Below the pieces are notes generated by a model. The model was not told where the DNA came from. It saw only the letters and a program-made list of their open reading frames with translations, and did not search any database. Positions 33,435 through 44,957 of a stretch of DNA of 64,000 nucleotides are shown here, piece after piece; position 1 is the stretch's first letter; the number at the start of each line of letters is the position of its first letter. Both the position numbers and the translations under genes were made by a program. The stretch comes from Topomyia yanbarensis. Lineage: Eukaryota > Arthropoda > Insecta > Diptera > Culicidae. The stretch covers positions 411,752,044-411,816,043 of the forward strand of contig NC_080671.1 in the NCBI RefSeq assembly GCF_030247195.1, in the 5' to 3' direction.

Positions 33435-36402
33435 CTAGTTAGCCGTGCCCGTCGTCTGTTGCTCGGTTCGCCAGATTACCTGTAGCCTACAGGCAATCTG
33501 GATGGTAGCAGCCAAGACTGCGTTCCACTTCTCCACCGATTGACACATCCGCTGAATAAGGGTATCAGGGGTTGTACCCCAGCCACAGACGTAAAGCATT
33601 GCTCTTCTTTCGACGTCGAACCGAGTACAAACGAACAGTATGTGTTCGGCAGTTTAGTCTACACCTGGGCAGTCCGGGCAGGCTGGGACCTCCGCGTGCC
33701 CGAACCTGTGGAGGTACTGTCGGAAACAGCCATGTAATTGTGTCAGGTGGAAGTGAACTTCCCCATGGGGTCTTCCCACCCAGCTCGATATGTTAGGTAT
33801 CAGCCGGTGGGTCCACCTACCTTTTGAGGAAATATCCCACTCACGCAGCCATCTGGCGACCGAGGTCACCCTGGTGCGCTTGCGGGCTCCTCTATTTCCG
33901 CGTTGCTCGAAACACTCCTCATCTTCCCGAATGACCAGCCCGACTGGCACCATGCTCGCTATCACGCAGGATGCATCGTGTGATACCGTGCGGTAAGCAG
34001 ATATCACTCTGAGGCACATCACGCGGTAGGTGTTCTCCAGTTTCTGTAGGTAACTGGTTACCCTCAGTGTTCTTGACCATGACGGGCCGCCATACCTGAG
34101 AATAGATACGCCAACGCCTGCCAGTAACCTACGTCTACTGGCGCACACCTTTGAGCTGTTGGACATCATTCTCGTTAGAGCCGCAACAGCAGTCGACGCT
34201 CTCTTGCATGTATAGTCGACATGGCTACCGAAGGTCAGCTTGACGTCTATAATGACTCCGAGAGACTTCAGACTCCGCTGTGAAGTGATCGCGACTTCTC
34301 CCACATGGATAACTGCATGTTGTGCCGACTTGCGGTTGTTGACGATAACTACCTCCGTCTTATGATGAGCGAGCTCCAGGCCTCTCGCGCTCATCCATTC
34401 CTCCACCGTGTTGATCGCGTGTTCTGCGGTTAGTTCTACCTCAGGGATTGACTCCCCGTAGACCTCCAAGGTTACGTCGTCGGCAAAGCCGACGATCTTG
34501 ACCCCAGGAGGGAACTTCAGTCTCAGAACCACGTCATACATGAGGTTCCATAGCACCGGGCCTAGGATCGAGCCCTGCGGGACTCCGGTGGTAATCGGAA
34601 CCCTTTTCTGACCGGCATCGGTCTCGTATAGTAGTACGCGGTTCTGGAAGTAACTTTCCAGAATCCGGTACAGACCCACCAGTAGGCTAAGCCGGTGTAA
34701 CGAGAGCGCGATGGCATCCCAGCTTGCGCTGTTGAATGCGTTCTTCACGTCAAGTGTCACTAACGCACAGTATCGAATGCCTCGCCTTTTTCGTTTGATC
34801 GCTATCTCGGTAGTCTTAATCTCTGAGTTGATAGCGTCCACCGTGGACTTACCCTTCCGAAAACCAAACTGGTTGCTTGACAGACCGTCCGTACCGTCTG
34901 CGTACGGGGTTAGCCTGTTGAGGATGATCCTCTCGAGCAATTTGCCAGTCGTGTCGATCAGACAGATTGGTCTGTACGCCGATGGGTCGCCTGGCGGCTT
35001 CCCGGACTTCGGCAACAGCACCAATTTCTGCCTTTTCCATATATCGGGGAAACGGCACTCGTCAAGGCACCTCTGCATAGCTATCCTGAACATGTTCGGG
35101 TTCGCTATGATCGCTGCCTTGAGAGCGCTGTTTGGAACTCCATGCGGCCCTAGAGCTTTGTTCATTGCGAGGAATTTAGCCACTGCGAGTAGTTCTTCAT
35201 TCGTCACCGGAGCCACCGTTTCGGCCGTGCCCGCACTGTCTCGTAGTTCAGGTGACCAGGGGCTTGTGGCTGGAGACGGGAAGAGTACTTCGATAATCGT
35301 CGCCAACCGGTCCGGAGACCGTTCTGGGGGTGAAGAGCCCCCTTTGGTCTTGGCCATCACAATCCTGTAGGCGTCACCCCAGGATTCGCGTTGGCACTCT
35401 CACACAGATTGTCGAAACACGCTCTCTTGCTGCTCTTGCCTTGTTAAGGGCCAATTTCGCAGCTCGAAACACATCACAGCGGTTCTCTCTTGCATCCTCG
35501 CATCATTTGTGAGCTCTATGCATGCTACGTCTAGCTCTGAGGCAGGCTGATCATAGAGCTGCAATCTCGGCACTCCACCAGTATACCGGGCATCTGCCGT
35601 TTCTTGGCAGGATTTTTCTCGGCATAGCAGCGTCGCACGCGCGTGGTAGAACAGCTACCAGCGCATCCCCGCTTAGACTGTCGGTGTTGGCCTCCAGTCC
35701 CAGGGCCGCGGTGAAAGCTTCGCTGTTGAAGTGATTGGACTTCCACCCGCGTACCTGGCAGGGATCTCCCACCCTCGGATGCTGCACACCATAGTTGATC
35801 CTAAAGCGGATTGCTAAATGATCGCTATGGGTGTAGCCTTCGTCTACCCTCCATTCCATGCCTGAAATCAGACTCGGGCTGGCAAATGTTACGTCAATCC
35901 ACGCCTCCACCCCGTTTCTACGGAATATACTAGCGGAGCCATTGTTAGCTAGCACAGTATCGAGTTTCGCAAGCGCCTCCATTAGCACTTGACCCCTGCT
36001 ATTTGTACAGCGGCTGCCCCACTCCACTGCCCAAACGTTAAAGTCTCCCGCTATGACTACCGGTTTCCGGCCCACTAGGTCTGACAAGAGCCTGTCGATG
36101 ATCTGGTTGAACTGTTCTATTGGCCACCTTGGTAGAGCGTAGCAGCTGCAATAGAACACACCATTGATCTTGGCAATCGCAACACCCTCGGCGGAGGAGT
36201 GTATTACCTCTTGAACTGGGAACCGTCCCGTTGTACAGATTGCCACCATTCCAGACCTGTCCGACACCCAATTGCCGTTTCCGGCAGGGATGCTGTACGG
36301 GTCTGATAAGAGGGCGACATCTGTCCTCGACTCCGAGACCGACTGCCACAGCAGCTGTTGGGCTGCTGCACAATGGTAAAGATTTAGCTGTGTGACGTTC
36401 AC
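33435..36402 (-). pseudogene. R1-clade ORF2: endonuclease, reverse transcriptase, C-terminal zinc finger
   Basis: Endonuclease (36402 to 35551): VTQLNLYHC, LLSDPYSIP, AGDFNVWAVEWGS, WIDVTFASPS and HSDHLAIRF. The usual EPY Glu is Asp (SDPY). In-frame TGA stops occur at 35551-35553 and 35503-35505, with frameshifts between about 35470 and 35360. RT (35360 to 33657): SAYRPICLID, FGFRKGKST, TLDVKNAFNSASW, GVPQGSILGPVLW, catalytic GFADDVTLEV and LKSLGVIID. The C-terminal CCHC finger (CPDCPGVD, stop, TAEHILFVC) is cut by TAA at 33654-33656. The frame then stays open to TAG at 33435. The first codon is GTG/overlap with the ORF1 stop; no ATG is evident there. Confidence 0.85.
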
Positions 36403-37447
36403 GGCTTCTTCTTATTTACCTCACCGAAGGGACACGAAGGTTCGCCCATAGCATGTTTATGGGCTTGCTTCTTAGCGGTGCAGATAAGGCACTTGTGCGC
36501 CTTAGTGCAACCCCGCTCCTTATGCCCCTCCGCGCCACAGCGACGACATAGTTTACTCCTGTCTGTGCCCTTACACTCGTAAGATTTATGGCCAGACTCA
36601 AGGCACCGATAGCACCTATCTACTGAAGGCGGCTGGGGTATGCTAATTGGGCATACCGACCAGCCGATCTTCAGTTTACCTTTCTCGGTTACCTTTGTGG
36701 CATCCGCCTTCAGTAGCCTGAGGTAGGCTACTTGGGTGCCGGAGAGTCCCCCCTCTAAAACGCACAGAGACTCGCCTCTGTCTTTGGCCTCCTTCGCGGG
36801 CCGCGCTACCTCCGATGTCGGTGCCGGCTTCTTCTTGGTAACCAGCGTCCAGGGGTTTACGCCCCCCTGCCCCGGTTGTGCCGGGTTGCTGGTACCATCA
36901 ATCTGCCCAGCGGGGTCATTCTCGCCCCCGATTACCTCGACCAAGCGACGTTTGGCCTTGACGGTTGCACGCCGTGTGGTGTCGGTTTTTGCACCCTCGT
37001 CTGGTAACTTCCTAGGGCGCTTCGCGTTCGACGCCGTCTTGCGATTGCCTTTGCCTTTCCCCTTCGGGGTGAACTCAGCCGCCGCTTCGAGCGACATGGC
37101 TGCTCCACAGAAGGTGAAGGCTCTGGGTCTGGGTACATATGTCGACCTTCTCTCTTCCCTTTCCTCTTGGAGGCCACTGTCTGGGTTCCTCTGTCGGACT
37201 TCTCCCGACATTCCACCCTCTTGGCGTACGCCTGCTGTTTTTTGGTGACACGAACAGCCTTCCGGAGCATTAGCAGGCTCTGTTTCAGCTCCTTGCTAAT
37301 ATTTTGTTTCTCGCTAGTGAACTCGATTATTGCATCGAGCTGCTCCACCACTTTGCGCATCGCGGATAGTGGCCCGTCCAGTGCGTTGGTAGGGCTATTT
37401 TCTACCGCTATTGGGGGGTCACTGGTGCTATCAGATGCAGCACTCAT
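36399..37447 (-). pseudogene. R1-clade ORF1 (gag-like, three zinc knuckles)
   Basis: ORF1 begins MSAASDSTSD at 37447 and shifts frame somewhere near 37090-37200. The downstream part (to TGA at 36399) carries a Lys/Arg-rich centre and three CCHC knuckles: CYRCLESGHKSYEC, CRRCGAEGHKERGC and CLICTAKKQAHKHAMGEPSC (the third atypical in spacing). R1-type ORF1 proteins bind the element RNA and target the RNP. The start has a Glu/Leu-rich possible coiled region (AMRKVVEQLDAIIEF). The ORF1 stop overlaps the start of ORF2. A single indel seems to be the only break. Confidence 0.8.
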
Positions 37448-37533
37448 CGCTCCACTACTCTCCCCTCGGGGGGAGACCTCGCCAAACCACCTCTAGCAAA
37501 GGGGTTCGGCACCTGCGTTTGTTTCGTGCCCTT

Positions 37534-38320
37534 ACAGGTCACAAGTGTCGACTTTCTCAATAATGGTGCTGACTGTTAATTTTGAGATACTAGATACAGC
37601 TTTTGCCATCAATATTACCTGAACAGAAGCCACAAATTAAGCAATTGTTTGTGGTTCAGGTAATGGTATCAGATACTATGAGTGCAAATATGTAATGTAA
37701 TGTAATGATACTATCACATTATGTTTTGTACGTGCATGAACAGGTAGGAAGAAATGAGTCGGTTCGCCTAGATTCTTACCACAAAAAACACCATTTGATA
37801 TATTGGGAATTGCTTTCTAGTGATAATGAATTCCATTTCTTCCAAATGTGACATGAATCTTTTAATGGCCACGGTGCAAGTAAGTGGTATCAGATCTTGC
37901 AGTCGAACACTGATTTTCCCATCGTCCATATATATGAGGATCAACCAGGTGTTACAGGTTATGATTCAAAATGACTTGCTTCACCTCGGCTAATTTGTAG
38001 AACATTGTAGAACTCGATAAAAGCGTCCCCCGTAAGCATAATCACATTTTCACCTTCAGTAAATGTTTCACATCACGAATACCTTATGCGTCTTATGCGA
38101 AAAGGTCGAAAGTCAATAACCTCCGCTATTGGCTAGACCACCACCTCTTGCGTCTGTGACTCAATGCAAGTAACAGTTTCTTTTGGTCTTCCGACGAATC
38201 ACACAATATGAAAGGAACTCTTATTGTTACACTCAGCATACTAAGTAGGTGTCGTAACCGATGTCTTTGGTGGTTCGAAATAGCAATCTTCATCAACATT
38301 CTCTCATTAATTTGTTCAAA
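37534..38320. other. no recognised gene
   Basis: AT-rich flanking DNA. Short frames only; nothing identifiable on either strand. Confidence 0.4.
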
Positions 38321-38324
38321 CCTA

Positions 38325-39190
38325 AAAAGATAACCGAGGCCCGGAAGGCCGACCATTCGACTCAGTTCGTCGAAATTGACAAATGTCTGTATGTGTGTAT
38401 ACGTGTGTATGTGTGTGTGTGTTTTCAAAACTCACTCACTTTTCTCGGAGATGGCTGAACCGAATCGCTCAAACTTGATTTAAAATGAAAGGTATAACGC
38501 TCCCATAAGCTGCTATTGAATTTTTTGTCGATCGGACTTCCGGGTCCGGAGTTACGGGTTGAAGAGTGCGGTCACCCAGCAAATTCCCATATAAAATGGT
38601 AACACCATGATGTCCAAATGGTATAATACATCTCAAAAAGGGTGCAAAATAACTCGGATTCGCGGATCTAGATCACTAATGATAATTCTAAGCAGCTTTG
38701 ACCACATTGGCCACCTATGACGGTTCTTGGTGCCCCCGGGTTCTTTCCAAGTTCGTAAATTATTGTCAGACCTTTTTCACAGAGAATTCATGACCGATTT
38801 TAATAAACTTCAAATGAAAGATACAATACTACCATGGAATGTTATTGAATTTCATTCATATCTGACATTAGGTTTCGGAGCTACAGGTTGTTTATTGCGA
38901 CCACATAGGAATTTCCCATATAATTTCTATTTGCAAGTCTAGATCACTAATGGCAAATCAAAGATTCTTTGAATATAATGTCCACTATCGACAGTTCCGG
39001 AATTTCAGAATTAGTCACCTCAATTACTCGGTGATGACTGAATCGATTTTCATAAACCAAATCTCAAATGGACTCAACTTCCCCTCTTTCTACATCATCC
39101 CACCCCCTCCCAGCCCTTTGACCTATATTCACTTCATCCGCCATATACATTTTAGAGAATTTCGTCCCATAGCCATATATTATAAGTGAA
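38325..39190 (-). repeat. repeat family A, copy 4 (minus strand)
   Basis: Reverse-oriented core GAGGCCCGGAAGGCC, then CGACTCAGTTCGTCG, a GTGTGTAT microsatellite, then GAGATGGCTGAACCGA and several reversed modules (TGAAAGGTATAACGC, ATGAAAGATACAATAC). It matches copy 2 in reverse order and is truncated before the GAGAAAGGC end. Confidence 0.65.
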
Positions 39191-40156
39191 TTTGGAGTCG
39201 CTCAGCTCAATTTTGATATCGAAAAGATCCGATCAATTCATCTTATAGTGATATTGATTTTGTCACACATTTTATATCAGTTTTTCCAATACAATTTCAA
39301 CGTAATTTAGTGAACTGTAACTTTTTTTTACTACAAATTTTATATTAGATGATAGAATCTATCGACATTTTTACTAAGACTTTCAGCTATCAACTCGGTA
39401 TCGTTTGTTGGTTTTAATCGACGATTTTATTAATTGTGTGTTTAGGCTAGCCTCAATTCGGTTCATTTCTTAGTTGTATTTTTGATTTAGGAATAACACT
39501 TTTTTACATTTTAACGATAATAAATTAGCTAGAGATTACTGAGTAGGGAAAGTTATGAAAATTTAGAGCCATAGTACTCAAGTGAGAGCAAGGATGTGAA
39601 GTATATATAGTATAATAAGTATTGATGCCTTGTTAGCTTAGTGTCGACTATCAGAGATAGTACTTCATCAGCATTTAACTTCGCAAATTCTGTAGCATAA
39701 GAACTCAAGTTAACTAGTAGAATTTTCATAATAACTTGAATCAACTTTAGACAATTCTAATACAGTGAAGATCCATTTTTAACAGCCCTTTGGTGAATTT
39801 TAGGCTGTTAAATCGGGGATATTGACAAAATCGGGACATATACAGGTTGGACTCGCTTTTCCAGGGATTTTAAAAAATCTCACCCCGGATAATCGAATCA
39901 AACTTTTTTTGTGTTATTTTATGAATTTTAGTTTCATTCAAGAAAAAATTGCAATTAAAATAGTCAGGATAAATTTTCCTGTTACGGTAAATGTCCCTAA
40001 TAGATTTTGCAGAATTTTAATATGTGATTTGTATTTTCAGTTTGATTTCATTTATTATTTATATCGGTAACGAATTAACGGCACGTATCAGTTGATTATA
40101 GCTATTTGTGCAAGAATTCTAAGGCAAGTTTTTAATAAGGTGTGTGTCTTGCAATA
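39191..40156. other. AT-rich DNA with a stray pogo-like end
   Basis: TACAGGTTGGACTCGCTTTT at 39841 and CCCCGGATAATCGAATCA at 39882 resemble the ends of the neighbouring element, so this may be its true left end or an older copy. No gene is seen. Confidence 0.4.
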
Positions 40157-40311
40157 CAGGTCAAACTCGATTACCCGGGGTTCCGATTTTCCGCGAAAAA
40201 TGATTCGATATGAAGTAAGTAAGTAAGCTGGGGGTCGTCTGTTCCTTGACTCCAGTTTAATTTAACTGGTGGTGTCACATATCACAGCTAACGTTTCTTT
40301 CGTCCCTCATT

Positions 40312-40527
40312 CTAGTTAGAAGGATGCGCGTTGTACCTCCACACAGAGATTCTTGTCCTTGTCATTGTAGCATTATTTAGTTGACCGTACCGGATTGTAC
40401 GCATGTAGTCTTCGTAAACTCTCCCAATCTTGTTTGTCACCAGCGAAGGACTACCAAAGGTTACGTAGAAGATGAGTTCCTCAGCGAGAGTACTGCTGGC
40501 GCCCTCTTTACATAGGCTAACATTCAA
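40312..40527 (-). CDS. 71-codon frame, unidentified
   Basis: Protein-like composition (MNVSLCKEGASSTLAEELIF, then GRVYEDYMRTIRYGQLNN, then RTRISVWRYN). It lies near the left end of the TIR-bounded element. No family is recognised. It could be an exon or transposon coding scrap. Confidence 0.25.
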   Translation of the reverse strand: MNVSLCKEGASSTLAEELIFYVTFGSPSLVTNKIGRVYEDYMRTIRYGQLNNATMTRTRISVWRYNAHPSN

Positions 40528-41850
40528 CTTTACTTGAAGTACCCAAAAATTGAAATCGCCTCAAGTGACAGCCGGGTCTCTTATTAGATTCTTGTTAACC
40601 CTTTCTTGACCAACTTTTTTATACCGCGTATACGGTTCCAAAACTATTTTTCCTTGGAACTGTTGGCGTCATGAAACACGAAAAACTTGGTTTAATAAAT
40701 ATAGGTGCTTCTTTCGCAATGATAGAAGCTGGTCAATATTTACCTTCTGGTCTAGTCCAATTACATGAAGAAGGTAGTCGAAGCCAGTCTGAATTAGAAA
40801 ATTTTATCAGTTTTCAATAATATTGCCAGGCTACGAAAATATTCCAAAGTTTTCACCATTAATAGAAACTATCTCTGGCAGTACTGCTTGAGCGGAACCC
40901 AATCAGATTAACTGTAATAACTTCTGTTCTACTGATAATATTTATAACTGTTAGTGCTCAAAATTTGAAAGTTTAATGAAGGATATTAGTCCCATAAGCC
41001 TTACCTGTTGTTGTAAGCAAATGTTGTGTATACCAGAAATTATAGTCGTTTAAAAACAAGGTTGTTTATAAACAACATGGACATGAAGGGGTTAAAAATG
41101 CCATTGGAATTCTGAGCAAAGATCAGTTGTTAAAGGGGATAATAGGAGAAGAGCAATATTGTGCCAAAGTTCACTGGAACTCAGAGCAACATATTTATCA
41201 GAATTTTACACCGGATTTCATTGAAAATAGGGACAAGATTCTATCATCATCTTGAATAAATCATAATCTTCAACAGAATTCTAACTTGAAAAGGATTCCA
41301 TTAGACCTCTGAGAAGCTTTTCTCTAGAATCCTGTATCAAAATTCAGAGAAAAAATCGTAGAAATACGAATAAGGATTCAATCGTTTTTCTGAAATAGAT
41401 CACATTGGAATGCTAAGAAAACTTCGATCATGCTCATAATTCCAAGCTAGTGTCAGAAACCGACCGATCAAAGTAGGTATAATGACATATGTCTGTAAGG
41501 CCTGCAGTAACCGATATGTGTAAAACGAGAAAAATGTACTAAAAAGTTGCATATTTGGCAACACTGACAATTAAAACTAATATTTTCTAGATTCCTTGAA
41601 CAAATCCTGCAACAATAACGTCGCGTTCTAATGCAAACAGTGCCAGAGATATAATCCGAAGAAAATCATTTTTCTAAACAATTTGTTCAGATTAAAAGTG
41701 TGCCCATGGTCTGAGGGGTAATTCAAATGACACAATAAATTTAACTTATTATATATTGGCTCTAGATGGACAATTTCTTGTAAACTGGTTCCAATCCGGG
41801 AAGGTCGATTCCAAGTTTTGATTTTTTGGTCACTTTACGCGGAATAACCC

Positions 41851-43897
41851 ATATGGTCAAGGCTCCGAAAATGGCAACCACAGGCGAAATTATTTTTTAT
41901 CAAATTTTGCGTCAAACTGTTTGTTTTCCGTATGTATATAACCTCTAATATTAAAAAATATGAATAGTGATCCCAGAAAAATATTTCATGTCTGTCATTT
42001 ATGAAAGTTTGTTGATGCTACTTGCATGACCTGAAAATGACTAAAAGACCGTAAGGAGATAAAAAGGTAAACAAAATCCAAATTTTCAACTTTTTGCTTG
42101 CAACCACATTTTTCTATCGTAGTCTAATTTAAATTTGATGATATTGCTTGAAAATTTTTGATAAATATGGATTATTGCTCATTTTCAGTTGTGAAGTAAT
42201 GGAAACCAAATAACTTGTAACGTGACAGATCAAAAATTCAAAAAAGTTGGACCACACCAACACCATGCATACAATGTCTAACCTGCATTTTTTCTTACTA
42301 CTTTGAGTCTACTTTTTGAGACTGTATTGTGAAAACTTTAAAGTTTTAATAATTTTTAAGAAAACACAATTTATCTTATGTAACGTGACAGATTTTTGCT
42401 GCTATAAAGCAATTCCATCAAGTTTGATTCAATTGCGTCAATATTGGTGACCATCTTTGATTCTGCTGAAACCTTTTACGTTTCCTGTATATGGGAGACT
42501 AAGTATTTTTCAATATTAAACAAACATTTTTTATTCAAGAGTAATATTTAAAAAGGGCGTATGAGATCTTAAATGCGCTACTTATAATATATATTGTTCG
42601 AAAATCGCCATTTGTGCAGCAAAACTATATGATTGCGAGTTCTAGAGAATTAATTGTTCTGTGTGAATATTTTTTGATGAAATTTTTCAAAAATAAAAGC
42701 AAAAAAATGTTAAAAATACAAATACATTGTTAAAAAAAACAAAAAAAATGAAATTACAGTTGCAGAAAAACAATGTTTTTTTGTTAACGAAAGCCTATAA
42801 ACCGATGAAACTATAATTGCACTATTAGGAAGTTATTAGTAAGAAAGCATTTTTAACTTCAAGTATTCTTCTAAATTTCTTAGTATTTGCCAGTCATAAA
42901 TATAATTTTCTTATACAATATTAATACTAAATATGATTTCGAAGCAAAAGGCTCTTAAGACATTTTTTTCGAAATATTTTGATTTTTTTTTCAATAAAAA
43001 TATCCAGTAGTGAAAATACGCACTTTTGATAAATTACTCACAAATACCAAGCGCAAAAAACATAACACGTTTAAAATTTAATTGCAAATAAAAAACTTTA
43101 AAATATAATTGCATCGTAGAGAACATAACAATAAAAAGTTTTAACATATTTCAATAATTCTTTTAATTTTGAATTTTTATTTAATTTTTTTTCTTTAAAT
43201 AATTTAGTTATAGAATGTATTTCAAAATGGGTTTTCAATTCAAAATGCTCACGAAAAATTATCCTTCAAAATGCAGATGTTTTCAAGTTATTTTAGATTT
43301 TCTTTCGACATAATATGCTACTTCGTGAAATTACGACCTTTTCAAAAGTTATTCACGTTTGTTCATCAAAACCATATGTTTTTCAAAATAAACATGAAAT
43401 TTTCCGGTAATACTCAGTTCCTAGATTAAGGATGATTTGTGTATGATTGTCTTGATATCCTTGTTTCAATGAAAATGCAGAACTGTAACGTGACAGATTC
43501 TGGTTGTAACGTGACAGATCATTGAGAATACTCCATAAAATCGAAAACAAAGTTTTTCTTCAGGAAAACTATATTTCAAACTCTTCCTTATTTTCTAAGC
43601 TTCAACTTAAAACTGTTTTCATGCAAATTTGGGGGCCAACGGAACAGACTTTTTCTATTTAGTCGGACAACCTCCAAACTAACTGCGAAAATTGTGTAAC
43701 GTGACAGACGTATCAAAATGACAATAAAGTGAAAACGGTTCATGATAGAAAAAAACTTTCTGTAGAAAAAATGTGCGGTTTAGTGACCTTAATAATGTGC
43801 AGTTGTGAAACCATAGTCTAGTTTTATTGTTTTTGCTGACTTATCTTATGAAATATGCGTAAAAATGTAACGTGACAGACAGAAGCCTTGACCATAT
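41851..43897. mobile_element. 2-kb tract bounded by a perfect 14-bp inverted repeat
   Basis: ATATGGTCAAGGCT (41851-41864) and AGCCTTGACCATAT (43884-43897) are exact inverses. The interior is about 70-80 percent A/T by eye and has no long ORF. All six TGTAACGTGACAGA motifs fall within it. The ends may be short TIRs of an unclassified non-autonomous element. No clear target duplication. Confidence 0.45.
42216..43879 (+). repeat. six identical TGTAACGTGACAGA motifs
   Basis: Exact 14-mers start at 42216, 42379, 43484, 43505, 43695 and 43866, all on the plus strand. Flanking sequences are unlike each other, so these are not remnants of one longer tandem unit. The last one lies four bases from the right inverted repeat. 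Confidence 0.9.
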
Positions 43898-44230
43898 ATA
43901 AGCTATTTTTGAGGTAGGCCAAAATTTGAGAGAAGGTTAACCCTAGACCCCCCATTCCCCAAAAAAGGTCCTATTGACTGCAATGATCGAATTTGTACTG
44001 AAATCAGACATTCTAGTTGAAATTTTGAATTTCTTTCGAAGCACCCGGATAATCGAATCAATTTCCCCGGATAATCGAATCACGGATAATCTAATCCCCG
44101 GATAATCGAGTTCGACCTGTATTTTTTTTTTTTTTAATAAACCGAAGTTCTTAAAATATTCTTCTTTAGTCCCTAGATATAACTTCATAACTCTTTCCAA
44201 TTATTTAGTTTAAATTTCGCTTCAAACTAC

Positions 44231-44379
44231 CAAATCGATTGCCTTGTACGCAGATCACCTGGGTTCAATTCCCAACCCCGCACATAGGCTTAGAGATTTC
44301 TGTAAAGAGATTTGTCTAACCCGACAAAGAGGCGAATGAACCTAAGGTTAAAACCTCTATAATCAAAACAAAAAAAAAT
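44231..44379 (+). mobile_element. tRNA-derived SINE, 5'-truncated
   Basis: B-box GGTTCAATTCC (44262-44272) within the shared ATTGCCTTGTACGCAG head. The 3' body has GAGATTTCTGTAAAGAG, AGGCGAATGAACCTAAGG and an A-rich tail. The A-box is lost. Same family as 48.43-48.59 kb. Confidence 0.75.
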
Positions 44380-44957
44380 ATTGGCCACCTATGACGGTTC
44401 TTGAAACTCTCGGGGATCTATCAAAGTTCGTATGATGATGTCAAACCTATTTCTCAGCAAATTCTTGACCGATTTTTACAAACTTGGTTTCAAATAATAA
44501 ATACAATAGGCACACCCATTGACTGCTATTGAATTTCATTCAGATCTGACTTTGGATTCCGGAGTTACTACGGTTACATAGAAATTTAAAAACGAAACAA
44601 GGTTACGGAATTAAAGTCACATCGGATTCGGTGATGACTGAATCCATTTTCACCAACTAGGCCTCTCTCACATCCTCTTATACAGTTATAATCCCTTTCC
44701 CCACCCACTGCATTCCAAAATATGCGCTAACACGAAGACAACATTTAATTCATGCTGATTTATCTACTTAAATATTTTATTTTTTGTTTCAAGAACGTCA
44801 TCGTCAACATGTTGCTTATCAGGTGGCACTCGTGCCCTTGTAAATATGTGCAAAGTGTAATAAGAATGTAATAGACATTTTTACAGATATTTTGAATATA
44901 ACTTGCTATTGGATAAATGAGAAAGGCACAATTACACCATTAGGTGGATTAAACAGG
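44380..44957 (-). repeat. repeat family A, copy 5 (minus strand)
   Basis: It starts within the reversed module sequence (TTGGCCACCTATGACGGTTC, as at 38.7 kb). It ends with the reversed left terminus GAGAAAGGCACAATTACACC, then TAGGTGGATTAAACAGG. Confidence 0.7.

Larger units (their letters stand above)
32585..37523 (-). mobile_element. R1-clade non-LTR retrotransposon, near full length, disabled
   Basis: The element has a 5' leader, ORF1, ORF2 and a 3' UTR, all on the minus strand. TCGTGCCCTT lies at both borders (32575-32584 and 37524-37533), extending to 13 bp with one mismatch, and is a good candidate target-site duplication. A short A-run (T5 on the plus strand, 32585-32589) abuts the 3' border. 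Total length is 4.9 kb. Several stops and frameshifts make it non-autonomous. Confidence 0.75.
40157..44119. mobile_element. pogo/Tigger-like element bounded by CAGGTC inverted repeats
   Basis: The left end CAGGTCAAACTCGATTA and then CCCGGGG is mirrored at the right by CCCCGGATAATCGAGTTC and GACCTG: 24 bp, two mismatches. TA flanks both ends (40155-40156 and 44120-44121). Extra CCCGGATAATCGAATC repeats lie subterminally at 44043 and 44065. No transposase is recognised inside, so it is non-autonomous or hosts other insertions. It contains the 2-kb tract described next. Confidence 0.6.

Noticed and set aside
32570..33438. Several plus-strand frames of 60-121 codons
   Set aside because: Opposite to and created by the 37-bp repeats in the R1 3' UTR.
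33654..35370. Long plus-strand frames (for example 34711-35370)
   Set aside because: They are shadows opposite the R1 reverse transcriptase, whose motifs are unambiguous on the minus strand.
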